Source: Leishmania mexicana MHOM/GT/2001/U1103
Lineage: Eukaryota; Euglenozoa; Kinetoplastea; Trypanosomatida; Trypanosomatidae
DNA: 64,000 bases
NCBI RefSeq assembly: GCF_000234665.1
Contig: NC_018326.1
Coordinates: 372,001-436,000, forward strand
Reading direction: 5' to 3'
Shown: positions 19,169 to 27,979 of the stretch, piece by piece
Numbering within the stretch: the first letter of the stretch is position 1
Layout of the letters: every line of letters begins with the position of its first letter
The notes under the pieces: generated by a model
The model's input: only the letters and a program-made list of their open reading frames with translations
Told to the model about the DNA's origin: nothing
The model's database searches: none
Program-made: the position numbers and the translations under genes

Positions 19169-21943
19169 ATGAGCAACAGCTACTCGCCCTTCTCGACTGC
19201 GCCCGTCGCGCGTGGCACCGGTGTGTCTGCGGCCTATAACCACCATCTGCACCACCACCACCATGCGAGTAGTAGTAACAGCAACGGCCTCATGGACGGA
19301 ATGCTGCCACCGCCGCTAGGGACCCTGTCGCCGGGTGTTCCAGCAACGGCGGCCATCGGCAGGGGTGGTGGCGGGGGTAGCATGCTGCCGTATCCAATTC
19401 CACCTCCTCAGTCTCAGCAGCAGCAGCACGCGGCATCCGCCTCCATCATGAACACTTGCGGTCCAACAGGCAACGTCGGTGCGGGAATGCTCAGCAGCGG
19501 CCCAGCCGTCCCAGCACCCCGGTCCGCCGCCACCCTACTTGCTGAGGCCACGGGCGCGCCACCGCCGCCGCCGGCACCATCGCGCGTGTCAGTCAACACC
19601 GCAGGCATGCCTGCTGCTGCTGCTGCTGCTGGAGGTCTCGCCGCGGGCATTGCCGGCGCGATGGCAACAGCGCCGCTGCTTGGTGCGTCTTCTGTGCCGA
19701 CCATTACTCCATCCTTGGCAGCGCTAGCAGCAACAACGCCCGAATCGGCTGCCGCGACGTCGGCGGCCGCATTAGTGTCGCCATCATTCAAGGTCTTCAC
19801 CACATCTGCGGCGGCCATGCTGTCATCGATGGCGGAGGCCGACGGGTTGGCGGACCCGGTAGAGGGCGCTGGTGGTATCGCCGCCTGCTCCGTAGTTGGT
19901 GCCCCGGTTGCCGCCGCCACCGCCGCTGCAACATCCACCGCGGCTCCTTTGCTGCCGGCACGGCCGCCTGCCATTAACCCTCACTCCAAGGTTGAAATCC
20001 AGTTTACGCTTCCCACCACGCAGGGGCGCGCTGACGCAGACGAGTGTGACGCGTTCGGCTTCGAGGAAGAGTCGGAAGATGACTGTGCCGCCGACATCCT
20101 TGCGCAGGTCCTGATGACAATCAGGGACGTTGACCGCAACAACGATCCCGAGGAGGCGGATCTGGAGATGCGGGGAAAGGAATGGTGCACCTTTATCCTC
20201 GACAGCGGCGACGCCCGCCAGGCAGCCGCGGCTCTAAAGGCGAAGATGTCGCAGCTGACGGACAACAAACTGCATGTGATGCTGAACGGCTTGGCCAGCG
20301 CTATCATCTATCACAACACCTGGGCCGCTGTCTTGCAGTTGGGAATCCAAGAGAAGGCCACGCTGCGCCATCTGGTCCTGCGCATTGTCCTGAAGATGCT
20401 CGTCGCGCACCGCTGTGTGCCGTGTGAGGCAGAGAAGTACGTGGCGGTTCTGGTAAAGATGCTTATCGTAGGCTGGGTAAGCATGCAGGGGACTCTCGAC
20501 ACTGTAGAACTGTGCCTGCAGCACGATGAGCTCATCCATATCGGGCTGCGCATTATTGAGCACAGCTTCCATAAGTCGCGAAGAGTCTTGGAACTTCGCG
20601 CCGCCTTAGCGGCTCGGCCGCGTCTTGCGCGGCGCCTCGCGGAGCTGTACGCCACGGAGCCACGGTTTGAAGTGGATGTGGCGCTTGTCACACGCTGGTG
20701 GCGCGGGACACCGCCGACAATCTACTGCTCAGTGCCGATGGAGAACTCCCAAGGGGACTCGCTGTCGAACCCCGTGACGTGCATGGCGTACTTCGGCGTC
20801 CGTGATGAGGTGGTGACAGGCGATATGAGCGGCACAGTCACTCTTTGGGGTCCACCGGGGTCGTCCCGTCAGCCGTCGGCCAAGAACCCGCTAGGGTTCC
20901 CGCATGTGAGCGTTCGCCCCCGCGGCGTCGTGCCGCTGCCGATGAACTGCGTCCCTGTCGCGATGGCTGGCCAGCGCTTGGATGGACAATACCTTGCCAT
21001 CGCCGGCATGCCGTTCAAGTCGCGCAAGCCGTACTCAAAGTACTGTGGGCGACCAGCCGTTAGGCCGTCCTCGACTTCTGCTCCTGCCACTGCGATGGCG
21101 GTAGCCGATTGTGCAGTGGACGGAGTGGGCGTGCCAGGGGATGCGGCGAGCATGGCAACAGGGGCGGCGGTTGGCACAGGCAACGCCGGCGCCATCATTG
21201 TCATCACATGCAACGAGAACTCGATCCGGTGGAACAAGGGCGAGATCGTCATGCGACCGCCAGGGATTGCCCTGACCGCAATCACGGCGTTCCGAAACTC
21301 TATCGTTGCCGTAGGCGAGAGCGCTGTCAGCGCCGCTGCCGCTGGTGGGCCTGGGACGGCGGGTATGTTGAGCGGCAACGCCAGTGCCCCTCACCGACTG
21401 AGCTTTGTCGATGTCATGAGCGGCAGCGTCATGCGCCAGATTCCCAACGCGCATGGCGACTACATAACTGCGCTGACAGTGCTCGAGGAGAGCAGCTACG
21501 TTCTTCTCTCCGGCGGCCGCGATGCCGCAGTGAAGATGTGGGACCCGCGCTCGCGCGAGGACACCCCTGTCGTAAACACAGCGCTCTGCACCCGCGCGCT
21601 CCACCACGAGACCACCATCTCTTCCATCCACACGACCGGCTACAACATCATCACGACCGACGTCTACGGCGCCATGGCCGTGTGGGACCTCCGCAACATG
21701 GCGACGCCATACAAGCGGCATCAATTCGCGTACCCTATCGCAGAGGCTACGCTCATTCAACAGAATCGTGCTGCACTCGCCACGACGCGCGGTATCATAA
21801 CGGTCGCGCTTGACACGCTTGGGCCACAGGACCTGTACTACGATAAGGGCATCTGCACCCGCCTGCTGGCGAACGACGCCGGCAACCTCCTCTTCGTAGC
21901 GCGGGAGGGCGAGCTGGACGTGTTCGCCGTGTCCAACTTCTAA
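19169..21943 (+). CDS. WD40-repeat protein with helical N-terminal half (924 aa)
   Basis: Residues 1 to about 290 are low-complexity (His, Ala, Gly, Pro runs). About 293-520 is an acidic then helix-rich region (DAFGFEEESEDD followed by Leu-rich helices) that could form an alpha-solenoid or BEACH/armadillo-like scaffold; I do not recognise it. From about 530 there are WD-type blades: VTGDMSGTVTLWG, then after an insertion LLSGGRDAAVKMWDPRS and IITTDVYGAMAVWDLRNM, ending LFVAREGELDVFAVSNF. This suggests one seven-bladed propeller with insertions. WD40 propellers act as protein-interaction platforms; the partner is unknown. The start chosen is the first ATG (MSNSYSPF); an in-frame GTG lies 14 codons upstream but is not needed. 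The stop is TAA at 21941-21943. Confidence 0.88.
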   Translation: MSNSYSPFSTAPVARGTGVSAAYNHHLHHHHHASSSNSNGLMDGMLPPPLGTLSPGVPATAAIGRGGGGGSMLPYPIPPPQSQQQQHAASASIMNTCGPTGNVGAGMLSSGPAVPAPRSAATLLAEATGAPPPPPAPSRVSVNTAGMPAAAAAAGGLAAGIAGAMATAPLLGASSVPTITPSLAALAATTPESAAATSAAALVSPSFKVFTTSAAAMLSSMAEADGLADPVEGAGGIAACSVVGAPVAAATAAATSTAAPLLPARPPAINPHSKVEIQFTLPTTQGRADADECDAFGFEEESEDDCAADILAQVLMTIRDVDRNNDPEEADLEMRGKEWCTFILDSGDARQAAAALKAKMSQLTDNKLHVMLNGLASAIIYHNTWAAVLQLGIQEKATLRHLVLRIVLKMLVAHRCVPCEAEKYVAVLVKMLIVGWVSMQGTLDTVELCLQHDELIHIGLRIIEHSFHKSRRVLELRAALAARPRLARRLAELYATEPRFEVDVALVTRWWRGTPPTIYCSVPMENSQGDSLSNPVTCMAYFGVRDEVVTGDMSGTVTLWGPPGSSRQPSAKNPLGFPHVSVRPRGVVPLPMNCVPVAMAGQRLDGQYLAIAGMPFKSRKPYSKYCGRPAVRPSSTSAPATAMAVADCAVDGVGVPGDAASMATGAAVGTGNAGAIIVITCNENSIRWNKGEIVMRPPGIALTAITAFRNSIVAVGESAVSAAAAGGPGTAGMLSGNASAPHRLSFVDVMSGSVMRQIPNAHGDYITALTVLEESSYVLLSGGRDAAVKMWDPRSREDTPVVNTALCTRALHHETTISSIHTTGYNIITTDVYGAMAVWDLRNMATPYKRHQFAYPIAEATLIQQNRAALATTRGIITVALDTLGPQDLYYDKGICTRLLANDAGNLLFVAREGELDVFAVSNF

Positions 21944-22026
21944 CACTGCAGAGAAATGGCGGGCTTTGTGTTGGAGGGGGCGATTGAAACGGAGGACAAG
22001 AACTGTGGGTGGATGAGGGGTGCTGC

Positions 22027-22048
22027 GGGGTTGGGGGTTGGGGGGGGG
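22027..22048 (+). promoter_or_regulatory. Potential G-quadruplex in the WD40 3' UTR
   Basis: Three G runs of four, five and nine, separated only by TT. The nine-G run can supply the fourth strand. Any effect on mRNA is inference. Confidence 0.5.
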
Positions 22049-22935
22049 CAGGAAGCATCGCGGTGGGGCGCGCATGTGGAGGTGATCACTATCCTCCGCC
22101 ACAGAAGACACCCGTGTCAAGTGATGCGGTGCGCGTCAGAGAGAGAAGGAGAGAGACGATGCGACGCGCATGGAGGGTGGCGGAGATGCAGGGCGGCACT
22201 TTACCGGTTCATCTTCCCTCCCTCCCCCGTCCTTCTTCATTCTCCTCCGTTATATCCGTTGTGTTGTTCTCATAACTGTTGTGGTGAAGCGTGTGAGGGC
22301 TTTTGGTGTGCTTGTGGGCTAGTAATGGCACTGCCGAGTGCTGACTCGACAGCTATAAGCGGAGAGCTGAAGCAAGCAACGCACTGTTCTTCCCCTTGCC
22401 CTTCCGCCCTACTGCAACCCTCCCTCCCTCCCTCTCGGCTCCGCGCGTACTAGAGGCGGTCGGAGCACAGCGGGCCAAGGTACAACTTGTGTGTGAGCCC
22501 GTGGCCAGTTGTTACGCCTCTTGTGTATACCTCCTCGCAGCCTCTGCTCGCGAAGAGCAGCGTGCGATGGGGGGAGAGTGAGGGCAGTGGCGCAATGCGT
22601 GAGGTGAGCTGCAAGGCACGGCTGTTGTCTCCACCTCTCCTTCTGAGTGTCTGCCTGTGTGTCTGCGTCTCCGTTGCCCACATCTCCTCTTGCCTCCATC
22701 TCTCTCTCTCTCCGGCTCTCTCCTACATACACATGTATGTCTGCTGACGTACATGCTACATGTTTGCCTGCCCCTCATGCAGTGCCACCACAACATATTA
22801 GTCGGCTGGGCTAACTCCGCTTCTTGTACTGCTGCCTTCCTCCCGCAACAGCAGCAGCAGCGGCCTCTCCCTCCTTCACCTTTGCTTTTACTGTGGGTGG
22901 ATTAGTCGCTAGGGGTCCCTCTCGGTGCTTGCGCC

Positions 22936-22953
22936 TGTGTGTGTGTGTGTGTG
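22936..22953. repeat. (TG)9 tract abutting a start codon
   Basis: Nine TG units end at the base before ATG 22954, so the leader of this gene finishes in a microsatellite that is in frame as Cys-Val codons. Confidence 0.9.
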
Positions 22954-25900
22954 ATGTACCGCGCCCGATCCTGCGGCGTCGTGGCGACGGCAGCGGCAGT
23001 CCCACGCGTCCGTGCCGCTCTCGACACGGTGGCCCGTAGCTACACACCCATCTACGCCCCTGACCCGGCCACGGATCACCTTGGCGCCCTCCGCAGCGCC
23101 GACGAATGCCGCACCTTGTGGGCTCAGCACATTCCTGTGCCGTCGCTGACACGTGCCATCGAGCTCTGGCTGCGCTTCGGTAATGACCCGGTCGTCCACA
23201 CCGCGGCCTCTCCTGCATCAGCGGAGCGGGCGGAAGGGGGTGCGGCGCCGTCGTCCACGTCGCCCTTCGCCTATGTGGAGGACTACATGGGGTCGAACAT
23301 GGTCACCGGTGCACCGGAACACGTAAAAGAGAGCGCTGAGCTCTGGTCCGAGTACTTTGAAACTAAGTATGTGCGACGTATGCGCCAGTCGCGGCGCACG
23401 TCGAAGCAGTACGTGGGCGTGCTTGGCGCGGCCGGCAGAGGTCGCGGCGCGGGCGAGAGCGGCGGCGGCAGCGCGTCCTCGTCGCTCGCCAATTTGCTTC
23501 TCGACGAAGCGGATCACCCGAACACGAAGTGGGAGGCCGACACCTTCTTCTGCGAGGTTGCCTACCTCAGTGAGCGTCACCTCAAGACGAGAGTGACGAA
23601 CTACCTGCAGCTCGAAAAGCTGCTCTGGGGCGGCACCGCAAAGCCGGATGCTTTTGTGCAGTTTTTCGAGGCCTTCCAGCAGCAGACCATCACCCGCATC
23701 CCCCTTCCCGTTCCGTCCATCTGGGTGTACGAGAGCACGGAGGCGAAGAAGAAGTGGGCGGAACGCTACCTGCCAGCCTGCAGCGCTGCGCACGACTTCT
23801 TCCAGGAGAAGCTGCGTCCCCACGCCACCGACGCTGCTGCACAGGCGAAGTTACTGGCTGACGTCGCGGCCGCCTACCATCAGGTGCACGCCATCCTGCT
23901 GGAGCGCAGCGCGCGCCAGGTCCAAGCAGGCGTGTACCCGAGCACGTGGACCGGTGGCGGCGCACCTGCCACAGCAACGGAGGAGGCCTGGGCGGCGAAC
24001 GAGGTGGAGAAGGAGCAGCGCCGCACGGACGAGGGCGTCTACGACCCCGAGGACCTCCTCGACACCACCGCCGAGTGGGCCGCCGAGCACGCGAAGATCC
24101 AGGCCATCCTTGAGCAGCCTCTCACGAGCAGCGGCAGTGATGGCGAGGCGTCGTACGGCTTCTCCCTGCAGGACTTCTGGCTGCACACGGAGCGCAGAGA
24201 GGCGCTGGAGACGGTGCATGTGCTGGAGTCCGAGTCCCTCGCCCGTGTCGCGGCCGCCGCACGCTGTCGACTCTACAGCGAAACGCCGTTACCTGCCCTC
24301 TTCGCAGGATTGGAGGAGAGTTTGGCCAAGGCACGCCTCGACCTGCGTTCGGCGGTGCTGAAGCCACACTTCAATAGTGTGTGGTGTCGCATGCACTACG
24401 TCAAGTTCGGCGCTGCCTCGCTCGTGCAGCACACCCACACGGCGAGCCGGCAGCTGTTGTTCCACTACGCTGCCTCGACGCAGGTGGTGGCGGCTACAGC
24501 GGAGATGTACTACGCCACGAAGCCCTTGAGCAGTCAGCTGGACTACGCGTCGCCGTACACCTTCCGCCGCTCTTTGGCGCGGCACTGCTCTCACTATGGA
24601 GTGGCAATGGCGCACGCGGCACAGCAGCCGCTGCTGCTCAGCGCCGCCAACCTCGCCAAGGCGGAGGGGGCCATAGGCCGTGTAGTTCGACAGGCAGCCG
24701 CCCCGTTCGGCGCACGTCGCCGGGCGCTGTACAGCGCGGTCCAGCTGAGCAATCAGCGCCTGCTGAGCCCTGTCAAATCCGTGCAAGTGACGGCGCCGGC
24801 GCCGGAGCTGCTCGCTGCCGGTGCTGACCTCCTCACCATCTTGCGGGAGGAGAAGACACCCAAGGCGAAGGCAGCTGGAGAAACTCTCAAGGTGTGGCCG
24901 CTGGGCTCTCGGCAGACCGTCTCCTACGACTGGAAGTCCCCGGCGCTGGACAAGCTGCGCCTCCTGCGCCTCACAAACGGCTCCCTCACCACCGAGCAGG
25001 CGGTGCAGCGAGATCAGCTGCGGCAGGCGGGGCGACTCGAGATTTCGCTGTGGCGACGGCGCACCGCCGAGGAGCGACAAAACGTGCGCGCGCAGATGCA
25101 AAAGGAGGCGGCCGATGTGCAGGCGCTCGTCGCCGAGACGCCGGCCCTCCAGGAGGTGTCGGCGTACGCCTCGCACCTCTACGGCAAGCTCACTCGTGAG
25201 CAAGAGCAGGCGCACTCATACAGCGACGCCGCGTCGACGCCGCAGGTGTGGGACGAGGCGAGCGGAGAATGGGTCTTTGCTGTCATGCTTGACGATAACG
25301 TGCCGCTCTCCGAGACGCAATCAATGGAGGTATTTCTCCCGTACGTCGACGCAGCGGGCCGGCGCCTGCCGAACGGCGAATACCGCGTGGTCGTTCGCGC
25401 CGTGGACCGTGAGTTGAACCCAACCGAGCATCCGACGCTCATGAGCGATGCTGCCTCCTCCTCCTTCTTCGTGGTCGATGCACTCCCGCAGCTCTATGCG
25501 CAGTACACACAGCATCAGAAACCCGCCGACAAGGCCACGGAGGCGCCGACAGAGGCGCCGCTCGAGGGCGACATGCCAGGCAAGGATTTAATGCCATTCT
25601 GCGCTTTTCTTCGTGAGACCGGTCTGTACATCTCGCTCAGCGCCGAGTTCGCCATGGGCCAGTCCTTGGATAAACAGGGTAACATCTCGGTGGCAGAAGT
25701 GGCAGCAGTGCTGAGAGGCACAGAGTACCACCGCAGCCAGTGCGAGCACGGCATCACCGACGCTCAGCGCACTATTGAGCCGCAGTGCCGTCTGCACTGG
25801 TCCCTCTATCACCCAGGCGCGACGGAGCAGGAGTGGGCAGCGGCGCGGCGTCGTGTGCTGCGGCGTGCCATGGCGGAGGAACGCGACTGGTGGCTGCCCG

Positions 25901-26601
25901 ACCCTATGCTGGAGGTGACGGATGTGCGAACGGACAGTGCCAGTGCTGCGTCCTTCTCGTTCGACGCCTACCCTGCCGTTGCACGGTATGGCACGGAGCT
26001 GTGCACGGTCCTGCCTGCGCATGGCTCGAATCACATGGAGTACGCTGTTTTACCTCCGGCCCCTGGCGTCAAGACCACGGCGTGTGGCACCGGCGCGCAG
26101 GTGCAGGTGGAGTGCACCGTGGACGGGACCGGTGCCCTCACATCGTTGCATTACGGCGCACCCATCAGCGTGGCGGACGTCACGGTCGAAGACGCGTTGA
26201 GGGCAGCCATGGAGGCAATACAAGTGGCGCAGATGCGGCACAACACGCTGTCGATGGTGAAGCTGTGCGCGTTCGAGAAGCAGGCTCAGACGATGCTGTT
26301 CTGCGGCATTCACGGCTTCGAGTTCGGCGGCAAGCACAGTCGCACCTATGCGTATGCGTTGGATAAGGCAAAGCGCGAGATGGCGGAGACGGCCGAGGCT
26401 GGCCAAGTGGCCTCGCTCCAGGCCGCCGACGCCGAGAAGCTGCGGCTATCAGATCAGGAGCAGACGTCGGCTGCCGTGGATCGCTTCGCATCACAGACCA
26501 ACCCTGAGCAGCGCCTGACCCGCTTCGCGCCGCGCTCGACCATGAGCGGCTACAGCATGGAGGACGTCGGCCCCGAACAGACATCCACGTGGGGCCTGTA
26601 G
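22954..26601 (+). CDS. Large protein with mitochondrial-type presequence, unknown function (1215 aa)
   Basis: The N-terminus MYRARSCGVVATAAAVPRVR is basic, hydroxylated/Ala-rich and free of acidic residues for about 27 positions, a classical mitochondrial targeting pattern. The rest is a well-mixed globular and helical sequence with little low complexity, unlike many neighbours: Trp-rich helical segments over 30-450, and a stretch near 770-840 (WVFAVMLDD, PNGEYRVVVRAVDRE) that looks like a beta-sandwich. I do not recognise a family. Large, kinetoplastid-specific mitochondrial proteins of this sort are known from mitoribosomes, their assembly factors and respiratory complexes, which is the most natural guess. 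The start is the first ATG; the open frame upstream is only the TG repeat. The stop is TAG at 26599-26601. Confidence 0.85.
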   Translation: MYRARSCGVVATAAAVPRVRAALDTVARSYTPIYAPDPATDHLGALRSADECRTLWAQHIPVPSLTRAIELWLRFGNDPVVHTAASPASAERAEGGAAPSSTSPFAYVEDYMGSNMVTGAPEHVKESAELWSEYFETKYVRRMRQSRRTSKQYVGVLGAAGRGRGAGESGGGSASSSLANLLLDEADHPNTKWEADTFFCEVAYLSERHLKTRVTNYLQLEKLLWGGTAKPDAFVQFFEAFQQQTITRIPLPVPSIWVYESTEAKKKWAERYLPACSAAHDFFQEKLRPHATDAAAQAKLLADVAAAYHQVHAILLERSARQVQAGVYPSTWTGGGAPATATEEAWAANEVEKEQRRTDEGVYDPEDLLDTTAEWAAEHAKIQAILEQPLTSSGSDGEASYGFSLQDFWLHTERREALETVHVLESESLARVAAAARCRLYSETPLPALFAGLEESLAKARLDLRSAVLKPHFNSVWCRMHYVKFGAASLVQHTHTASRQLLFHYAASTQVVAATAEMYYATKPLSSQLDYASPYTFRRSLARHCSHYGVAMAHAAQQPLLLSAANLAKAEGAIGRVVRQAAAPFGARRRALYSAVQLSNQRLLSPVKSVQVTAPAPELLAAGADLLTILREEKTPKAKAAGETLKVWPLGSRQTVSYDWKSPALDKLRLLRLTNGSLTTEQAVQRDQLRQAGRLEISLWRRRTAEERQNVRAQMQKEAADVQALVAETPALQEVSAYASHLYGKLTREQEQAHSYSDAASTPQVWDEASGEWVFAVMLDDNVPLSETQSMEVFLPYVDAAGRRLPNGEYRVVVRAVDRELNPTEHPTLMSDAASSSFFVVDALPQLYAQYTQHQKPADKATEAPTEAPLEGDMPGKDLMPFCAFLRETGLYISLSAEFAMGQSLDKQGNISVAEVAAVLRGTEYHRSQCEHGITDAQRTIEPQCRLHWSLYHPGATEQEWAAARRRVLRRAMAEERDWWLPDPMLEVTDVRTDSASAASFSFDAYPAVARYGTELCTVLPAHGSNHMEYAVLPPAPGVKTTACGTGAQVQVECTVDGTGALTSLHYGAPISVADVTVEDALRAAMEAIQVAQMRHNTLSMVKLCAFEKQAQTMLFCGIHGFEFGGKHSRTYAYALDKAKREMAETAEAGQVASLQAADAEKLRLSDQEQTSAAVDRFASQTNPEQRLTRFAPRSTMSGYSMEDVGPEQTSTWGL

Positions 26602-27979
26602 TGACGCGTGCCATTTTCTCTCTGGGCGGGCGCGTGAGGGCGGGAGAGAGGAGGGGGGAGGTGATGGCGCATGTCATTCTTTTCCTCACGTTTTCTTTTT
26701 TTGCGTCTTCTGCCGGCGCGTCGGTGCGGTGCGTTGTGCCTGAAGAGGGAGCGCTGTTCGTGGCCAAGTCTCAGGCCGCTCTCTCTTAGTTCCTGTTGTT
26801 GTAGTTTCATCGCGCGCGCGACACCATCGTCTGTATGTTGTCCTGGATGAAAGTGAGTGGGGGGCGCGCGAGACTTGGACAGGAGTGCGTTACCGGCGTC
26901 GCTGTCGCTCTCCGTGTCGCAGAAGCACTTTTCTGTGTGGTTGATGTTTCCTGAATCCGCGGTCACCGAAGCTTGGTTGGCGTTGTCGCTGTCTCCGCCT
27001 TCGTCCCCATCCTCTCCTCTCCCCTGTCTGACGGTCTCTGCGTGCGCGCAGTTGTAGGGGGATGGGGAATGGATTCACATCCGTGTTCGCCATTGCGGCC
27101 CTCACACCTAGACACGCACCCCATCACAGACAACGCAGTGGAGCCACGGCTTCTCTTGTAGTCGATAGGGACAGAGGCGCACGGCAACGGGCGAGAACGA
27201 GGGGGTGAGCAGAGTGAGTTTGTGTCGCTACAGTGGTGTCTCGTGTGCACAACGTCGATGGCGCTCACGTTCTGGTCATCCACTCGCACGCGCGTATAGG
27301 CTGTTTTCCATGCGGCTGTGCGCATCGGCTCCTCCCCCACTCCACCGCACCCCACCCCTCCAATAACAATGTTCTCTTTTACGAGCTCATGCGTGGCGTG
27401 CATGCACGCACAGCCGGAAATCACCACTATCGCCAACATTCTCCCGTTCTACTCACCCCCACCCACCCCCTGCTCCACTCCCGCAACCCCATGAGCATTA
27501 TCGTGCCCGTGCGTGTGTGTGTATGTGTGCCTCCTCACGTCCAAGATCGACTTCGCGACGGCAACATCAAAGTGCAGCCTCACCCCCGGGTCGGCACGCG
27601 ATACCGCATTGGATCCTAGACACAACACGCGCACACAAGCACAAGCGCTGCAGAGCAAAAGAAAAAAAGGCGGGGAAGGCGCGCCAAGTCGGAGTGAGGC
27701 GCACGCGTACAGCGGCAGCATCGCGATCCCCTTGGCACCGACTCCACCCCTCCCCCGAACAAAAAAAATCTCGTGTAACGTATCGCATCAGGCAAGTATC
27801 GACGCTGTGCCCAACGAACACGCACCGTCTCCACCGCCATACACGCATACATACTTCCATAGACAGTGTTAAGCGGTCAACTTCACACCACCCTAAAGCA
27901 AGGTAACGCCGCCGGCATCCTAATCAGCAGCCGAGAGGGCAGCCTCCCGCAGCGGCAGCGCCGTCATCACCTGCGGACA
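26602..27979. other. Spacer between mitochondrial-type and beta-barrel genes
   Basis: No supported gene. The first 500 bp is mixed sequence (the 3' UTR), with a more complex island at about 27060-27300. After that CA/CT-rich sequence leads to the next start. An in-frame GTG at 27866 precedes the chosen ATG, but the intervening 38 codons look like a leader, not protein. Confidence 0.6.

Larger units (their letters stand above)
21944..22953. other. Spacer between WD40 and mitochondrial-type genes
   Basis: No gene. A strong G-quadruplex-type run (22027-22048) lies about 80 nt after the WD40 stop. Long CT-rich tracts with AG dinucleotides from 22200 to 22880 can hold the next splice acceptor. 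A TG tract (22936-22953) runs directly into the next start codon. Confidence 0.65.
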
